64,000 bases of DNA from Terebella lapidaria (taxonomy: Eukaryota; Annelida; Polychaeta; Terebellida; Terebellidae): contig OX424566.1 in the NCBI GenBank assembly GCA_949152475.1, positions 10,687,177 through 10,751,176 on the forward strand. The letters are read 5' to 3'. A model generated the notes under the pieces. The model worked only from the letters and a program-made list of their open reading frames with translations. It made no database searches and was not told where the DNA came from. This document shows positions 19,052 through 33,386 of the stretch, in pieces. Each line of letters opens with the position of its first letter. Within the stretch, counting starts at the first letter, position 1. The position numbers were made by a program, and so were the translations under genes.

Positions 19052-21770
19052 TCACAACGAACAACAACTTCTTTTCACTCCAATACCGGGGTCTGTCGCG
19101 CTTTGGATCTGCATGAGATTACTAGTAACGGCACGGCATCGAAAGCCCCTATACGGTGGCTGATATATGCCATCATTTTTATTTTTCGACCAACAGCCCA
19201 CCCCCCCCCCCCTCCCCCTATAGATAAATTGAACAAATTTCGTACGTACGAAACTAGTAATGGTATGTACAAAACTAATTTCTCAGTGGATCAGACTTAG
19301 AAATGTATATTCAGATAAAACAATTTTCATTTATATTGCCTTGCCTGGGTTGAGAGGTGTTCCAAGAAATGATAATGATGGTATAATATCAGCCACCGTA
19401 CATCAAAGATGTTTTACTTTTACTACTGCTTGTGGTCCGCGGCTCTTCGACTGAAAGAAATATTGCTCGTATCGAATGTTTAGATAATATCGTCGAGTTG
19501 TTTTCTGTTATATTGATTCTGTTTCCTTGTGTCGGTTGTTTGTGTTGAATGTCGACACGGAATAATGTGCCTGAATTTATTGTCTCATAATATCTAAATT
19601 CAGAAACGACAGCGGGCACACGTCAAGACAAGTTCCATGCAACTTCACGTTTGTGATGAATCGATCTCAGTAGATCTATTCAGTTAATATACAGACTATT
19701 TTGCAATTGCAACTGATTCAAAGCGGATAATTTGTAGATATTGATAAAATATGCAGGTTGTTCAGATATCGAGTGACCTCATAGAATATGACAATCCTGT
19801 GAATTTTATTCAAATCTCTCGCGCTTTGCTCATCCAATGGGAGGCAATGTACAACCTTTCAGTGGGCCAAGCATGGTCGGATCTTACGTGCTTTATGGGG
19901 AAACCAATCACAAAGAAGAACAGTTCTGGCCTTTGTGGGTGGGAGTATGGTCCCAAATAAAATGATCCGGAATGTGTTGCTATGGCAACAAGGACAGGGT
20001 ATTCATGTTTGAGGAAAATATCGAAAGCATTATTCACATTGAACACCGTAGCTACACAGTACAAACCGTGAATTAGGCCTGTTTTCACAAATATTCACAG
20101 TGCTCGTATGTGGCAAAATCGCAAGTTGAATGTAATTATTTGCTTTATTTTTACGCGGTTTTCATGAGGGAATTACGCGTAGATCTACATGTTTTATCAT
20201 GAGTATGTGCATAAGAAATTTTTTGGGTGAGATTGCAAGGAAAAACGTCCTGATAACCTTCTTCTAGAAAGAAAAAAACCTCTTAGTATTACGAACTTCA
20301 AATTCATGGGAGATCTGGAGGAACATATTACTGGTAGTGATCATGAGGGAGTATAGTGAGTATGCCTACTCGAAGCATAGGCAGCCTCGAATCAATCTTC
20401 AAAAAATATATATGTATGTATTACCACATCTCCTATACCCGACCACGCTCACTAGCTTCCTCGTGCTGTAATACACAGGGGCGTCGCCAGATAATATTGT
20501 AGTGTTCTCAAAATTCTGATAAACCTGGTCTGACCTGGTCTGAGGATTGCACCAAACCCCTTAACAAAATCTCTAATTTTAGCACTTTCTGGAAGCTATT
20601 CGGAGTTAGCTTATTCAACATTTGTTTCTAAATATTTTGATTATTAAATATTAGAAGTATTTTTTTTAATTACACAAAATAATATATACTTTTCTCAATT
20701 TAGCATTTTCTCCAAATATCTTACAAGTAGGCCTATATAGAAGCACTTTTTAAAAATAAACTTGTACCCAATTTGAAGTCTACATTTAACTCAAGTCAAA
20801 GTGAATTTCAAGTTATCATGTTTTGTGTGATAACAAAATGATAGCAGAAAAAAATTTTGTACTGACTTTTGCAGATCTTTAATATCTTTAAACATTCTAG
20901 AGATAATAATAATTTTGTGTCAAGTTTTCAAAATATTTGTACTGAAATTATTTATCTCATGAGGTATAATGAGCATTCATGACGTCAAACCAATAAGTTG
21001 CTTTAATCTGCTACTTTTAGGGCCTTTTTCTGAATGATTCGTGCATAGTATCGCTGAATAATACGACTAAAAACATGATAATACAAAATATATCACACCC
21101 ATAAGATGTGTCTTGTCACCACTGCAACCATATTTTACCTATGACCACTGATTCAATCACCTAATTCAATATTCACAGTGTTTGGCCCCTATCAACCTCG
21201 TTTGCTATGGGGCATATCACGAGAATTGTTACCTTGGCAAACAATACTGGTATTCGAACAATGATTATATATCGTTTCAATCAAAATACATAGTAAATAG
21301 AGTACATATTGGTATCATATATGCTTGGAAATAGACGTTGCATTAGCTGCTACTTGCTTTACCCTTTCGATGTCATGAATATTCATTACAGTGATAATAT
21401 TAATTAGATAAAAAAGAAAGTTAGCCTACTAAAACTGCTATATGTTAAAAAATAATCAAGATATTGACATGCTGAAACTATAATAATCCATGACATTTAC
21501 TCTATCAGCTGTCAAGAATGAATATCCTGACTAGCAAAAATTGAAAATGTTGGCAAGGCAAAAAATAAATTGATTTGTGGCAATATTATAGTTTGTTGTG
21601 TAGTGTGTAGTTTGTACAGGCCAGAATGCTCACCGTGCGATTTCAGAACAGCCGAAATAGCAGGCAGCCCAATCATTCTCCTTTCTGTTAGTTTTGTAAT
21701 TGGCATTATAGTTATTGTACATGTTGTACAGGATGTCGTACATATGTACCTCTAAAATCAACTTCTCTTC
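19052..21770. repeat. Duplicated segment D1 (left of the minisatellite)
   Basis: Collinear and in the same orientation as 39880-43820. Shared landmarks include TTCACTCCAATACCGGG, GACAGCGGGCACACG, CAGTGGGCCAAG, the passage ACACAGGGGCGTCGCCAGAT and the end GTACAGGATGT. The two copies differ by many substitutions and by insertions in D2, so the duplication is old. I see no gene in it. Confidence 0.75.
19152..19400. mobile_element. Small inverted-repeat element with TACGGTGGCTGATAT ends (D1 copy)
   Basis: The left end TACGGTGGCTGATAT is mirrored by ATATCAGCCACCGTA at the right, followed by CATCAT-type inverted similarity. The same element lies at the matching place in D2, so it inserted before the duplication. 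The termini resemble those at 51091 and 60024. Confidence 0.55.
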
Positions 21771-21850
21771 CATGATGATTTTATCATTCTACGGCAATGA
21801 TATGTGTACGTTCTGATATATGCTACAACATGCGCAAAATATATGTTCCA

Positions 21851-24611
21851 TGTTGTGCGAGTACGCACACAGTCAGTGTGAGTACGCGTGTTGTCAGTGT
21901 GAGTACGCACACAGTCAGTGTTAGTACACGTGTTGTCAGTGTGAGTATGCACACAGTCAGTGTTAGTACACGTGATGTCAGTGTGAGTATGCACACAGTA
22001 GGTGTTAGTACGCATGTTGTCAGTGTGAGTACGCGTGTTGTCAGTGTGAGTACGCGTGTTGTCAGTGTGAGTACGCATGTTGTCAGTGTGAGTACGCGTG
22101 TTGTCAGTGTGAGTACGCATGTTGTTAGTGTGAGTACGCGTGTTGTCAGTGTGAGTACGCATGTTGTCAGTGTGAGTACGCATGTTGTCAGTGTGAGTAC
22201 ACGTGTTGTCAGTATGAGTACGCATGTTGTCAGTGTGAGTACGCATGTTGTCAGTGTGAGTACGCGTGTTGTCAGTGTGAGTACGCGTGTTGTCAGTGTG
22301 AGTACGCGTGTTGTCAGTGTGAGTACGCATGTTGTCAGTGTGAGTACGCGTGTTGTCAGTGTGAGTACGCATGTTGTCAGTGCGAGTACGCATGTTGTCA
22401 GTGCGAGTACGCATGTTGTCAGTGTGAGTACGCATGTTGTCAGTGTGAGTACGCATGTTGTCAGTGTGAGTACCCTGTTGTCAGTGTGAGTACGCATGTT
22501 GTCAGTGTGAGTATGCATGTTGTCAGTGTGAGTACGCATGTTGTCAGTGTGAGTACGCATGTTGTCAGTGTGAGTACGCATGTTGTCAGTGTGAGTACCC
22601 TGTTGTCAGTGTGAGTACGCATGTTGTCAGTGTGAGTATGCATGTTGTCAGTGTGAGTACGCATGTTGTCAGTGTGAGTACCCATGTTGTCAGTGTGAGT
22701 ATGCGTGTTGTCAGTGTGAGTACGCATGTTGTCAGTGTGAGTACGCATGTTGTCAGTGTGAGTACACATGTTGTCAGTGTGAGTACGCATGTTGTCAGTG
22801 TGAGTATGCATGTTGTCAGTGTGAGTACACATGTTGTCAGTGTGAGTACGCGTCTTGTCAGTGTGAGTACGCACACAGTCAGTGTGAGTACGCACACAGT
22901 CAGTGTGAGTACGCATGTTGTCAGTGTGAGTACGCATGTTGTCAGTGTGAGTACGCATGTTGTCAGTGTGAGTATGCATGTTGTCAGTGTGAGTACGCAC
23001 CCAGTCAGTGTTAGTGTGAGTACACATGTTGTCAGTGTGAGTACGCATTTTGTCAGTGTGAGTACGCATGTTGTCGGTGTGAGTACGCACACAGTCGGTG
23101 TGAGTACGCACACAGTCGGTGTGAGTACGCATGTTGTCAGTGTGAGTACGCATGTTGTCAGTGTGAGTATGCATGTTGTCGGTGTGAGTACGCACACAGT
23201 TGGTGTGAGTATGCACGGAGTCAGAGTTAGTACACATGTTGTCAGTGTGAGTATGCATGTTGTCAGTGTGAGTACGCACCCAGTCATTGTTAGTACACGT
23301 GTTGTCAGTGTGAGTATGCATGTTGTCAGTTACGCATGCAGTCAGTGTCAGTACACGTGTTGTCAGTGTGAGTATGCGCCCAGTCAGTGTTAGTACATGT
23401 GTTGTCAGTGTGAGTATGCACATAGTCAGTGTTAGTACGCGTGTTGTCAGTGTGAGTATGCATGTTATCAGTGTGAGTACGCATGCAGTCAGTGTTAGTA
23501 CACGTGTTGTCAGTGTGAGTATGCACCCAGTCAGTGTTAGTACACGTGTTGTCAGTGTTAGTATGCATGTTGTCAGTGTGAGTACCCATATTGTCAGTGT
23601 GAGTACGCATGTTGTCAGTGTGAGTACGCACCCAGTCAGTGTTGGTACATGTGTTGTCAGTGTGAGTATGTACGTAGTCAGTGTGAGTACGCATGTTGTC
23701 AGTGTGAGTACGCATGTTGTCAGTGTGAGTACGCATGTTGTCAGTGTGAGTACGCACCCAGTCAGTGTTAGTACACGTGTTGTCAGTGTGAGTATGCATG
23801 TTGTCAGTTACGCATGCAGTCAGTGTCAGTACACGTGTTGTCAGTGTGAGTATGCACCCAGTCAGTGTTAGTACATGTGTTGTCAGTGTGAGTATGCACA
23901 TAGTCAGTGTTAGTACGCGTGTTGTCAGTGTGAGTATGCATGTTGTCAGTGTGAGTACGCATGCAGTCAGTGTTAGTACACGTGTTGTCAGTGTGAGTAT
24001 GCACCCAGTCAGTGTTAGTACACGTGTTGTCAGTGTTAGTATGCATGTTGTCAGTGTGAGTACCCATATTGTCAGTGTGAGTACGCATGTTGTCAGTGTG
24101 AGTACGCACCCAGTCAGTGTTGGTACATGTGTTGTCAGTGTGAGTACGCATGTTGTCAGTGTGAGTACGCACAAAGTCAGTGTTAGTAAACGTGTTGTCA
24201 GTGTGAGTACGCACCCAGTCAGTGTTAGTACCCATGTTGTCAGTGTGAGTACGCACCCAGTCAGTGTGAGTACGCATGTTGTCAGTGTGAGTACGCACCC
24301 AGTCAGTGTTAGTACACGTGTTGTCAGTGTGAGTATGCACCCAGTCAGTGTTAGTACGCGTGTTGTCAGTGTGAGTACGCGTGTTGTCAGTGTGAGTACG
24401 CATGTTGTCAGTGTGAGTACGCATGTTGTCAGTGTGAGTACGCACCCAGTCAGTGTTAGTACACGTGTTGTCAGTGTGAGTACGCACACAGTCGGTGTGA
24501 GTACGCATGTTGTCAGTGTGAGTACGCATGTTGTCAGTGTGAGTACGCATGTTGTCGGTGTGAGTATGCATGTTGTCACTGTGAGTACGCATGTTGTCAG
24601 TGTGAGTACAC
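21851..24611. repeat. 21-bp minisatellite, block 1
   Basis: Head-to-tail units of GTGAGTACGCATGTTGTCA plus GT (21 bp) with variants GCACCCAGTCA, GCACACAGTCA, GCACGCAGTCA and GTGTTAGTACACG. A partial unit (CAGTTACGCATGCAG) repeats at 23327 and 23805, marking a 478 bp higher-order repeat. Four of the six frames of the consensus lack stops because 21 is a multiple of 3. The long open frames are a by-product. Confidence 0.95.
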
Positions 24612-25774
24612 CAGACATGGGGTAATCGTAATCATTAATCGTAATCAAACCCCTAATTACGATTACGATTACATAATCGTAATCGATTACATTTGAAAAT
24701 TTCATGATGTAATCGTAATCGTAATCGAATACATGGTAAAAGTAATCGTAATCATGATTACATCAATTGAAATATAAAAAAAAATTCTGTATTCGTGGAA
24801 GTTAAGAATTTAGTCATGACATAGGGGACATTTATAATATTGTCTTGCTTTTCACTCATGAAATCCACACGTCATTATGATAAAAAAAACTTGGCACAAC
24901 CACTTATTATATGACTCAACAAACTACATAGATTTTCTGCTCCATGTACAGGTGTATATACCAAATTATGAACACATGTGTTCGTAAGTTATCACTAAAT
25001 GAAATTTATGACCGGTTGACCACTGTGTTACATAGATACTCGGTTTGCATTGACTGCAGGAGGTATTACTGAATAAGATATCACTTGTGTTACAATGCTG
25101 TATCTGGACATCAAAGGAAGGTCTTGTACAAATCACCTTCCGCAAGCAGAGATACGTATCAAACTTGACAATTGCAGGGTGTTTGGCTGCCTCTCTTGAT
25201 TATTCCAGTACCGCCCGCCCCTCCCCCCCCCCCACCCCACTCCGATCTCTCCCTCCAATTCCGCATTCGATTGGCTCCCATTCCTCACCTCCTCACACCC
25301 AATAAAACTTAATTGTTAGACAGACCATTCATAACACTGCCATTGTGTAAACGCGAACAATCATCCAACAAAGGAAAGTCTGTTGTTTCTGTTGTTATTA
25401 GTATACGATGAAAGCGGCGTATGGTTCCAGGGTCGAATTCAGTCTTGCTATATTACAGCAGCTTTTGTTTTGAAAATATTTTTCCAACAAATATATCTAA
25501 GCAATTCCTCAAAAATAATTTCTCACTTTGATAGTTTTCTCTTGATGGTATATTTTCTCCTCAATCACTAGTTAGCGCTGACACCTACTTGTTTTTCACT
25601 CTACATCTAATACGAAAATAGTAATCATGATTGTAATCATAATTACAATGGATAAGTAATCGTAATTGTAATCGATTACATCTATATTTGCCTGTAATCG
25701 TAATTTAATCATCAAATGTGTGAGTAATCGTAATCGTAATTGATTACATTGACCTTGTAATCGCCCCATGTCTG
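24612..25774. mobile_element. hAT-like non-autonomous element, copy 1
   Basis: Ends CAGACATGGGG / CCCCATGTCTG are flanked by the 8 bp duplication GAGTACAC (24604-24611, 25775-25782), the pattern of hAT elements. Both subterminal regions are made of TAATCG/CGATTA repeats in inverted arrangement; the middle is unique and contains a C run at 25219. No transposase frame was seen. The target was a GAGTACACATG variant unit of the minisatellite. Confidence 0.8.
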
Positions 25775-28375
25775 GAGTACACATGTTGTCAGTGTGAGTA
25801 CGCATGTTGTCAGTGTGAGTACGCATGCAGTCAGTGTGAGTACGCATGTTGTCAGTGTGAGTACGCATGTTATCAGTGTGAGTACGCATGTTGTCAGTGT
25901 GAGTACGCATGTTGTCAGTGTGAGTACGCATGTTGTCAGTGTGAGTACGTATGTTGTCGGTGTGAGTGCGCATGTTGTCAGTGTGAGTACGCATGTTGTC
26001 AGTGTGAGTACGCACGCAGTCAGTGTGAGTATGCATGTTGTCAGTGTGAGTAAGCATGTTGTCAGTGTGAGTACGCATGTTGTCGGTGTGAGTATGCATG
26101 TTTTCAGTGTGAGTACGCATGTTGTCAGTGTGAGTACGCATGTTGTCAGTGTGAGTACGCACGCAGTCAGTGTGAGTACGCATGTTGTCAGTGTGAGTAA
26201 GCATGTTGTCAGTGTGAGTACGCATGTTGTCAGTGTGAGTACGCATGTTGTCGGTGTGAGTACGCATGTTGTCAGTGTGAGTATGCATGTTGTCAGTGTG
26301 AGTACGCATGTCGTCAGTGTGAGTACGCATGTTGTCAGTGTGAGTACGCACCCAGTCAGTGTTAGTACATGTGTTGTCAGTGTGAGTACGCACCCAGTCA
26401 GTGTTAGTACATGTGTTGTCAGTGTGAGTATGCAACCAGTCAGTGTTAGTACGCGTGTTGTCAGTGTGAGTATGCATGTTGTCAGTGTGAGTACGCATGT
26501 TGTCAGTGGAGTACGCACCCAGTCAGTGTTAGTACACATGTTGTCAGTGTGAGTATGCATGTTGTCGGTGTGAGTATGCACACAGTCAGTGTGAGTATGT
26601 ATGTTGTCAGTGTGAGTATGCATGTTGTCAGTGTTAGTACACGTGTTGTCAGTGTGAGCACGCACACAGTCAGTGCGAGTATGCGTGTTATCAGTGTAAG
26701 TACGCATGTTGTCAGTGTGAGTACGCATGTTGTCAGTGTGAGTACGCATATTGTCGGTGTGAGTACACATGTTGTCAGTGTGAGTATGCGTGTTGTCAGT
26801 GTAAGTACGCATGTTGTCAGTGTGAGCACGCACACAGTCAGTGTGAGTACGCATGTTGTCAGTGTGAGTACGCATGTTGTCAGTGTGAGTACGCATGTTG
26901 TCAGTGTGAGTACGCATGTTGTCAGTGTGAGTATGCATGTTGTCGGTGTGAGTACGCACACAGTTGGTGTGAGTATGCACGGAGTCAGAGTTAGTACACA
27001 TGTTGTCAGTGTGAGTATGCATGTTGTCAGTGTGAGTACGCACCCAGTCATTGTTAGTACACGTGTTGTCAGTGTGAGTATGCATGTTGTCAGTTACGCA
27101 TGCAGTCAGTGTCAGTACACGTGTTGTCAGTGTGAGTATGCGCCCAGTCAGTGTTAGTACATGTGTTGTCAGTGTGAGTATGCACATAGTCAGTGTTAGT
27201 ACGCGTGTTGTCAGTGTGAGTATGCATGTTGTCAGTGTGAGTACGCATGCAGTCAGTGTTAGTACACGTGTTGTCAGTGTGAGTATGCACCCAGTCAGTG
27301 TTAGTACACGTGTTGTCAGTGTTAGTATGCATGTTGTCAGTGTGAGTACCCATATTGTCAGTGTGAGTACGCATGTTGTCAGTGTGAGTACGCACCCAGT
27401 CAGTGTTGGTACATGTGTTGTCAGTGTGAGTATGTACGTAGTCAGTGTGAGTACGCATGTTGTCAGTGTGAGTACGCATGTTGTCAGTGTGAGTACGCAT
27501 GTTGTCAGTGTGAGTACGCACCCAGTCAGTGTTAGTACACGTGTTGTCAGTGTGAGTATGCATGTTGTCAGTTACGCATGCAGTCAGTGTCAGTACACGT
27601 GTTGTCAGTGTGAGTATGCACCCAGTCAGTGTTAGTACATGTGTTGTCAGTGTGAGTATGCACATAGTCAGTGTTAGTACGCGTGTTGTCAGTGTGAGTA
27701 TGCATGTTGTCAGTGTGAGTACGCATGCAGTCAGTGTTAGTACACGTGTTGTCAGTGTGAGTATGCACCCAGTCAGTGTTAGTACACGTGTTGTCAGTGT
27801 TAGTATGCATGTTGTCAGTGTGAGTACCCATATTGTCAGTGTGAGTACGCATGTTGTCAGTGTGAGTACGCACCCAGTCAGTGTTGGTACATGTGTTGTC
27901 AGTGTGAGTACGCATGTTGTCAGTGTGAGTACGCACAAAGTCAGTGTTAGTAAACGTGTTGTCAGTGTGAGTACGCACCCAGTCAGTGTTAGTACCCATG
28001 TTGTCAGTGTGAGTACGCACCCAGTCAGTGTGAGTACGCATGTTGTCAGTGTGAGTACGCACCCAGTCAGTGTTAGTACACGTGTTGTCAGTGTGAGTAT
28101 GCACCCAGTCAGTGTTAGTACGCGTGTTGTCAGTGTGAGTACGCGTGTTGTCAGTGTGAGTACGCATGTTGTCAGTGTGAGTACGCATGTTGTCAGTGTG
28201 AGTACGCACCCAGTCAGTGTTAGTACACGTGTTGTCAGTGTGAGTACGCACACAGTCGGTGTGAGTACGCATGTTGTCAGTGTGAGTACGCATGTTGTCA
28301 GTGTGAGTACGCATGTTGTCGGTGTGAGTATGCATGTTGTCACTGTGAGTACGCATGTTGTCAGTGTGAGTACAC
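25775..28375. repeat. 21-bp minisatellite, block 2
   Basis: Same unit and variants as block 1. The part after about 26885 repeats block 1 from about 23120 at offset 3,764. Confidence 0.93.
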
Positions 28376-29538
28376 CAGACATGGGGTAATCGTAATCATT
28401 AATCGTAATCAAACCCCTAATTACGATTACGATTACATAATCGTAATCGATTACATTTGAAAATTTCATGATGTAATCGTAATCGTAATCGAATACATGG
28501 TAAAAGTAATCGTAATCATGATTACATCAATTGAAATATAAAAAAAAATTCTGTATTCGTGGAAGTTAAGAATTTAGTCATGACATAGGGGACATTTATA
28601 ATATTGTCTTGCTTTTCACTCATGAAATCCACACGTCATTATGATAAAAAAAACTTGGCACAACCACTTATTATATGACTCAACAAACTACATAGATTTT
28701 CTGCTCCATGTACAGGTGTATATACCAAATTATGAACACATGTGTTCGTAAGTTATCACTAAATGAAATTTATGACCGGTTGACCACTGTGTTACATAGA
28801 TACTCGGTTTGCATTGACTGCAGGAGGTATTACTGAATAAGATATCACTTGTGTTACAATGCTGTATCTGGACATCAAAGGAAGGTCTTGTACAAATCAC
28901 CTTCCGCAAGCAGAGATACGTATCAAACTTGACAATTGCAGGGTGTTTGGCTGCCTCTCTTGATTATTCCAGTACCGCCCGCCCCTCCCCCCCCCCCACC
29001 CCACTCCGATCTCTCCCTCCAATTCCGCATTCGATTGGCTCCCATTCCTCACCTCCTCACACCCAATAAAACTTAATTGTTAGACAGACCATTCATAACA
29101 CTGCCATTGTGTAAACGCGAACAATCATCCAACAAAGGAAAGTCTGTTGTTTCTGTTGTTATTAGTATACGATGAAAGCGGCGTATGGTTCCAGGGTCGA
29201 ATTCAGTCTTGCTATATTACAGCAGCTTTTGTTTTGAAAATATTTTTCCAACAAATATATCTAAGCAATTCCTCAAAAATAATTTCTCACTTTGATAGTT
29301 TTCTCTTGATGGTATATTTTCTCCTCAATCACTAGTTAGCGCTGACACCTACTTGTTTTTCACTCTACATCTAATACGAAAATAGTAATCATGATTGTAA
29401 TCATAATTACAATGGATAAGTAATCGTAATTGTAATCGATTACATCTATATTTGCCTGTAATCGTAATTTAATCATCAAATGTGTGAGTAATCGTAATCG
29501 TAATTGATTACATTGACCTTGTAATCGCCCCATGTCTG
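28376..29538. mobile_element. hAT-like non-autonomous element, copy 2
   Basis: Same length (1,163 bp) and same flanking GAGTACAC as copy 1, at offset 3,764. It arose by segmental duplication and not by a new insertion. Confidence 0.85.
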
Positions 29539-32254
29539 GAGTACACATGTTGTCAGTGTGAGTACGCATGTTGTCAGTGTGAGTACGCATGCAGTCAGTG
29601 TGAGTACGCATGTTGTCAGTGTGAGTACGCATGTTATCAGTGTGAGTACGCATGTTGTCAGTGTGAGTACGCATGTTGTCAGTGTGAGTACGCATGTTGT
29701 CAGTGTGAGTACGTATGTTGTCGGTGTGAGTGCGCATGTTGTCAGTGTGAGTACGCATGTTGTCAGTGTGAGTACGCACGCAGTCAGTGTGAGTATGCAT
29801 GTTGTCAGTGTGAGTAAGCATGTTGTCAGTGTGAGTACGCATGTTGTCGGTGTGAGTATGCATGTTTTCAGTGTGAGTACGCATGTTGTCAGTGTGAGTA
29901 CGCATGTTGTCAGTGTGAGTACGCACGCAGTCAGTGTGAGTACGCATGTTGTCAGTGTGAGTAAGCATGTTGTCAGTGTGAGTACGCATGTTGTCAGTGT
30001 GAGTACGCATGTTGTCGGTGTGAGTACGCATGTTGTCAGTGTGAGTATGCATGTTGTCAGTGTGAGTACGCATGTCGTCAGTGTGAGTACGCATGTTGTC
30101 AGTGTGAGTACGCACCCAGTCAGTGTTAGTACATGTGTTGTCAGTGTGAGTACGCACCCAGTCAGTGTTAGTACATGTGTTGTCAGTGTGAGTATGCAAC
30201 CAGTCAGTGTTAGTACGCGTGTTGTCAGTGTGAGTATGCATGTTGTCAGTGTGAGTACGCATGTTGTCAGTGGAGTACGCACCCAGTCAGTGTTAGTACA
30301 CATGTTGTCAGTGTGAGTATGCATGTTGTCGGTGTGAGTATGCACACAGTCAGTGTGAGTATGTATGTTGTCAGTGTGAGTATGCATGTTGTCAGTGTTA
30401 GTACACGTGTTGTCAGTGTGAGCACGCACACAGTCAGTGCGAGTATGCGTGTTATCAGTGTAAGTACGCATGTTGTCAGTGTGAGTACGCATGTTGTCAG
30501 TGTGAGTACGCATATTGTCGGTGTGAGTACACATGTTGTCAGTGTGAGTATGCGTGTTGTCAGTGTAAGTACGCATGTTGTCAGTGTGAGCACGCACACA
30601 GTCAGTGTGAGTACGCATGTTGTCAGTGTGAGTACGCATGTTGTCAGTGTGAGTACGCATGTTGTCAGTGTGAGTACGCATGTTGTCGGTGTGAGTACGC
30701 ACACAGTCGGTGTGAGTACGCATGTTGTCAGTGTGAGTACGCATGTTGTCAGTGTGAGTACGCATGTTGTCAGTGTGAGTACGCATGTTGTCAGTGTGAG
30801 TACGCATGTTGTCAGTGTGAGTATGCATGTTGTCGTTGTGAGTACGCACACAGTTGGTGTGAGTACGCACGGAGTCAGAGTTAGTACACATGTTGTCAGT
30901 GTGAGTATGCACGAAGTCAGTGTTAGTATGCATGTTGTCAGTGTGAGTACGCATGTTGTCAGTGTGAGTACGCATGTTGTCAGTGTGAGTATGCATGTTG
31001 TCAGTGTGAGTACGCACCCAGTCAGTGTTAGTACACGTGTTGTCAGTGTGAGTATGCATGTTGTCAGTGTGAGTACGCATGCAGTCAGTGTTAGTACACG
31101 TGTTGTCAGTGTGAGTATGCACCCAGTCAGTGTTAGTACATGTGTTGTCAGTGTGAGTATGCACGTAGTCAGTGTTAGTACGCGTGTTGTTAGTGTGAGT
31201 ACGCATGTTGTCAGTGTGAGTACGCATGCAGTCAGTGTTAGTACATGTGTTGTCAGTGTGAGTACGCACCCAGTCAGTGTTAGTACACGTGTTGTCAGTG
31301 TGAGTATGCATGTTGTCAGTGTGAGTACCCATATTGTCAGTGTGAGTACGCGTGTTGTCAGTGTGAGTATGCACCCAGTCAGTGTTGGTACATGTGTTGT
31401 CAGTGTGAGTATGTACGTAGTCAGTGTGAGTACGCATGTTGTCAGTGTGAGTACGCACCCAGTCAGTGTTAGTACACGTGTTGTCAGTGTGAGTACCTGT
31501 GTTGTCAGGGCGAGTACGCACCCAGTCAGTGTGAGTATGTGTGTTGTCAGTGTGAGTACGCATGCAGTCAGTGCGAGTATGCACCCAGTCAGTGTTAGTA
31601 CGCGTGTTGTCAGTGTGAGTACGCATGTTGTCAGTGTGAGTACGCGTGTTGTCAGTGTGAGTATGCGTGTTGTCAGTGTGAGTACGCATGTTGTCAGTGT
31701 GAGTACGCACCCAGTCAGTGTTAGTACACGTGTTGTCAGTGTGAGTACGCACCCAGTCAGTGTGAGTATGCATGTTGTCAGTGTGAGTACGCACCCATTC
31801 AGTGTGAGTACGCATGTTGTCAGTGTGAGTACGCACCCAGTCAGTGTTAGTACACGTGTTGTCAGTGTGAGTACACACGCAGTCAGTGTGAGTACGCACG
31901 CAGTCAGTGTGAGTACGCATGTTGTCAGTGTGAGTACGCACCCAGTCAGTGTTAGTACACGTGTTGTCAGTGTGAGTATGCACCCAGTCAGTGTTAGTAC
32001 GCGTGTTGTCAGTGTGAGTACGCGTGTTGTCAGTGTGAGTACGCATGTTGTCAGTGTGAGTACGCATGTTGTCAGTGTGAGTACGCACCCAGTCAGTGTT
32101 AGTACACGTGTTGTCAGTGTGAGTACGCACACAGTCGGTGTGAGTACGCATGTTGTCAGTGTGAGTACGCATGTTGTCAGTGTGAGTACGCATGTTGTCG
32201 GTGTGAGTATGCATGTTGTCAGTGTGAGTACGCATGTTGTCAGTGTGAGTACAC
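29539..32254. repeat. 21-bp minisatellite, block 3
   Basis: Repeats block 2 up to about 30685, then continues with its own series of unit variants to the third hAT-like copy. The last 250 bp before the element match the ends of blocks 1 and 2, showing an older round of the same amplification. Confidence 0.93.
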
Positions 32255-33386
32255 CAGACATGGGGTAATCGTAATCATTAATCGTAATCAAACCCCTAAT
32301 TACGATTACGATTACATAATCGTAATCGATTACATTTGAAAATTTCATGATGTAATCGTAATCGTAATCGAATACATGGTAAAAGTAATCGTAATCATGA
32401 TTACTTTACATGATTACATCAATTGAAATATAAAAAAAAATTCTGTATTCGTGGAAGTTAAGAATTTAGTCATGACATAGGGGACATTTATAATATTGTC
32501 TTGCTTTTCACTCATGAAATCCACACGTCATTATGATAAAAAAAACTTGGCACAACCACTTATTATATGACTCAACAAACTACATAGATTTTCTGCTCCA
32601 TGTACAGGTGTATATACCAAATTATGAACACATGTGTTCGTAAGTTATCACTAAATGAAATTTATGACCGGTTGACCACTGTGTTACATAGATACTCGGT
32701 TTGCATTGACTGCAGGAGGTATTACTGAATAAGATATCACTTGTGTTACAATGCTGTATCTGGACATCAAAGGAAGGTCTTGTACAAATCACCTTCCGCA
32801 AGCAGAGATACGTATCAAACTTGACAATTGCAGGGTGTTTGGCTGCCTCTCTTGATTATTCCAGTACCGCCCGCCCCTCCCCCCCCCCCACCCCACTCCG
32901 ATCTCTCCCTCCAATTCCGCATTCGATTGGCTCCCATTCCTCACCTCCTCACACCCAATAAAACTTAATTGTTAGGCAGACCATTCATAACACTGCCATT
33001 GTGTTTCTGTTGTTATTAGTATACGATGAAAGCGGCGTATGGTTCCAGGGTCGACTTCAGTCTTGCTATATTACAGCAGCTTTTGTTTTGAAAATATTTT
33101 TCCAACAAATATATCTAAGCAATTCCTCAAAAATAATTTCTCACTTTGATAGTTTTCTCTTGATGGTATATTTTTTCCTCAATCACTAGTTAGCGCTGAC
33201 ACCTACTTGTTTTTCACTCTACATCTAATACGAAAATAGTAATCATGATTACAATGGATAAGTAATCGTAATTGTAATCGATTACATCTATATTTGCCTG
33301 TAATCGTCATCGTAATTTAATCATCAAATGTGTGAGTAATCGTAATCGTAATTGATTACATTGACCTTGTAATCGCCCCATGTCTG
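32255..33386. mobile_element. hAT-like non-autonomous element, copy 3 (diverged)
   Basis: Same ends and left GAGTACAC; the right flank is GAGTACAT (7 of 8). It differs from copies 1 and 2 by a short insertion near 32400, a 38 bp deletion near 33004 and small changes in the right TAATCG region, so it separated earlier. Confidence 0.82.

Larger units (their letters stand above)
23120..30685. repeat. Nearly perfect 3,764 bp tandem duplication (minisatellite plus hAT-like element)
   Basis: About 23120-26884 is repeated at about 26885-30685 with offset 3,764 throughout, including the hAT-like element at 24612 and 28376. The one difference I noted is an A/G change at about 23467 versus 27231. Boundaries fall inside the 21-bp array and are known only to within a few units. 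Confidence 0.88.
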
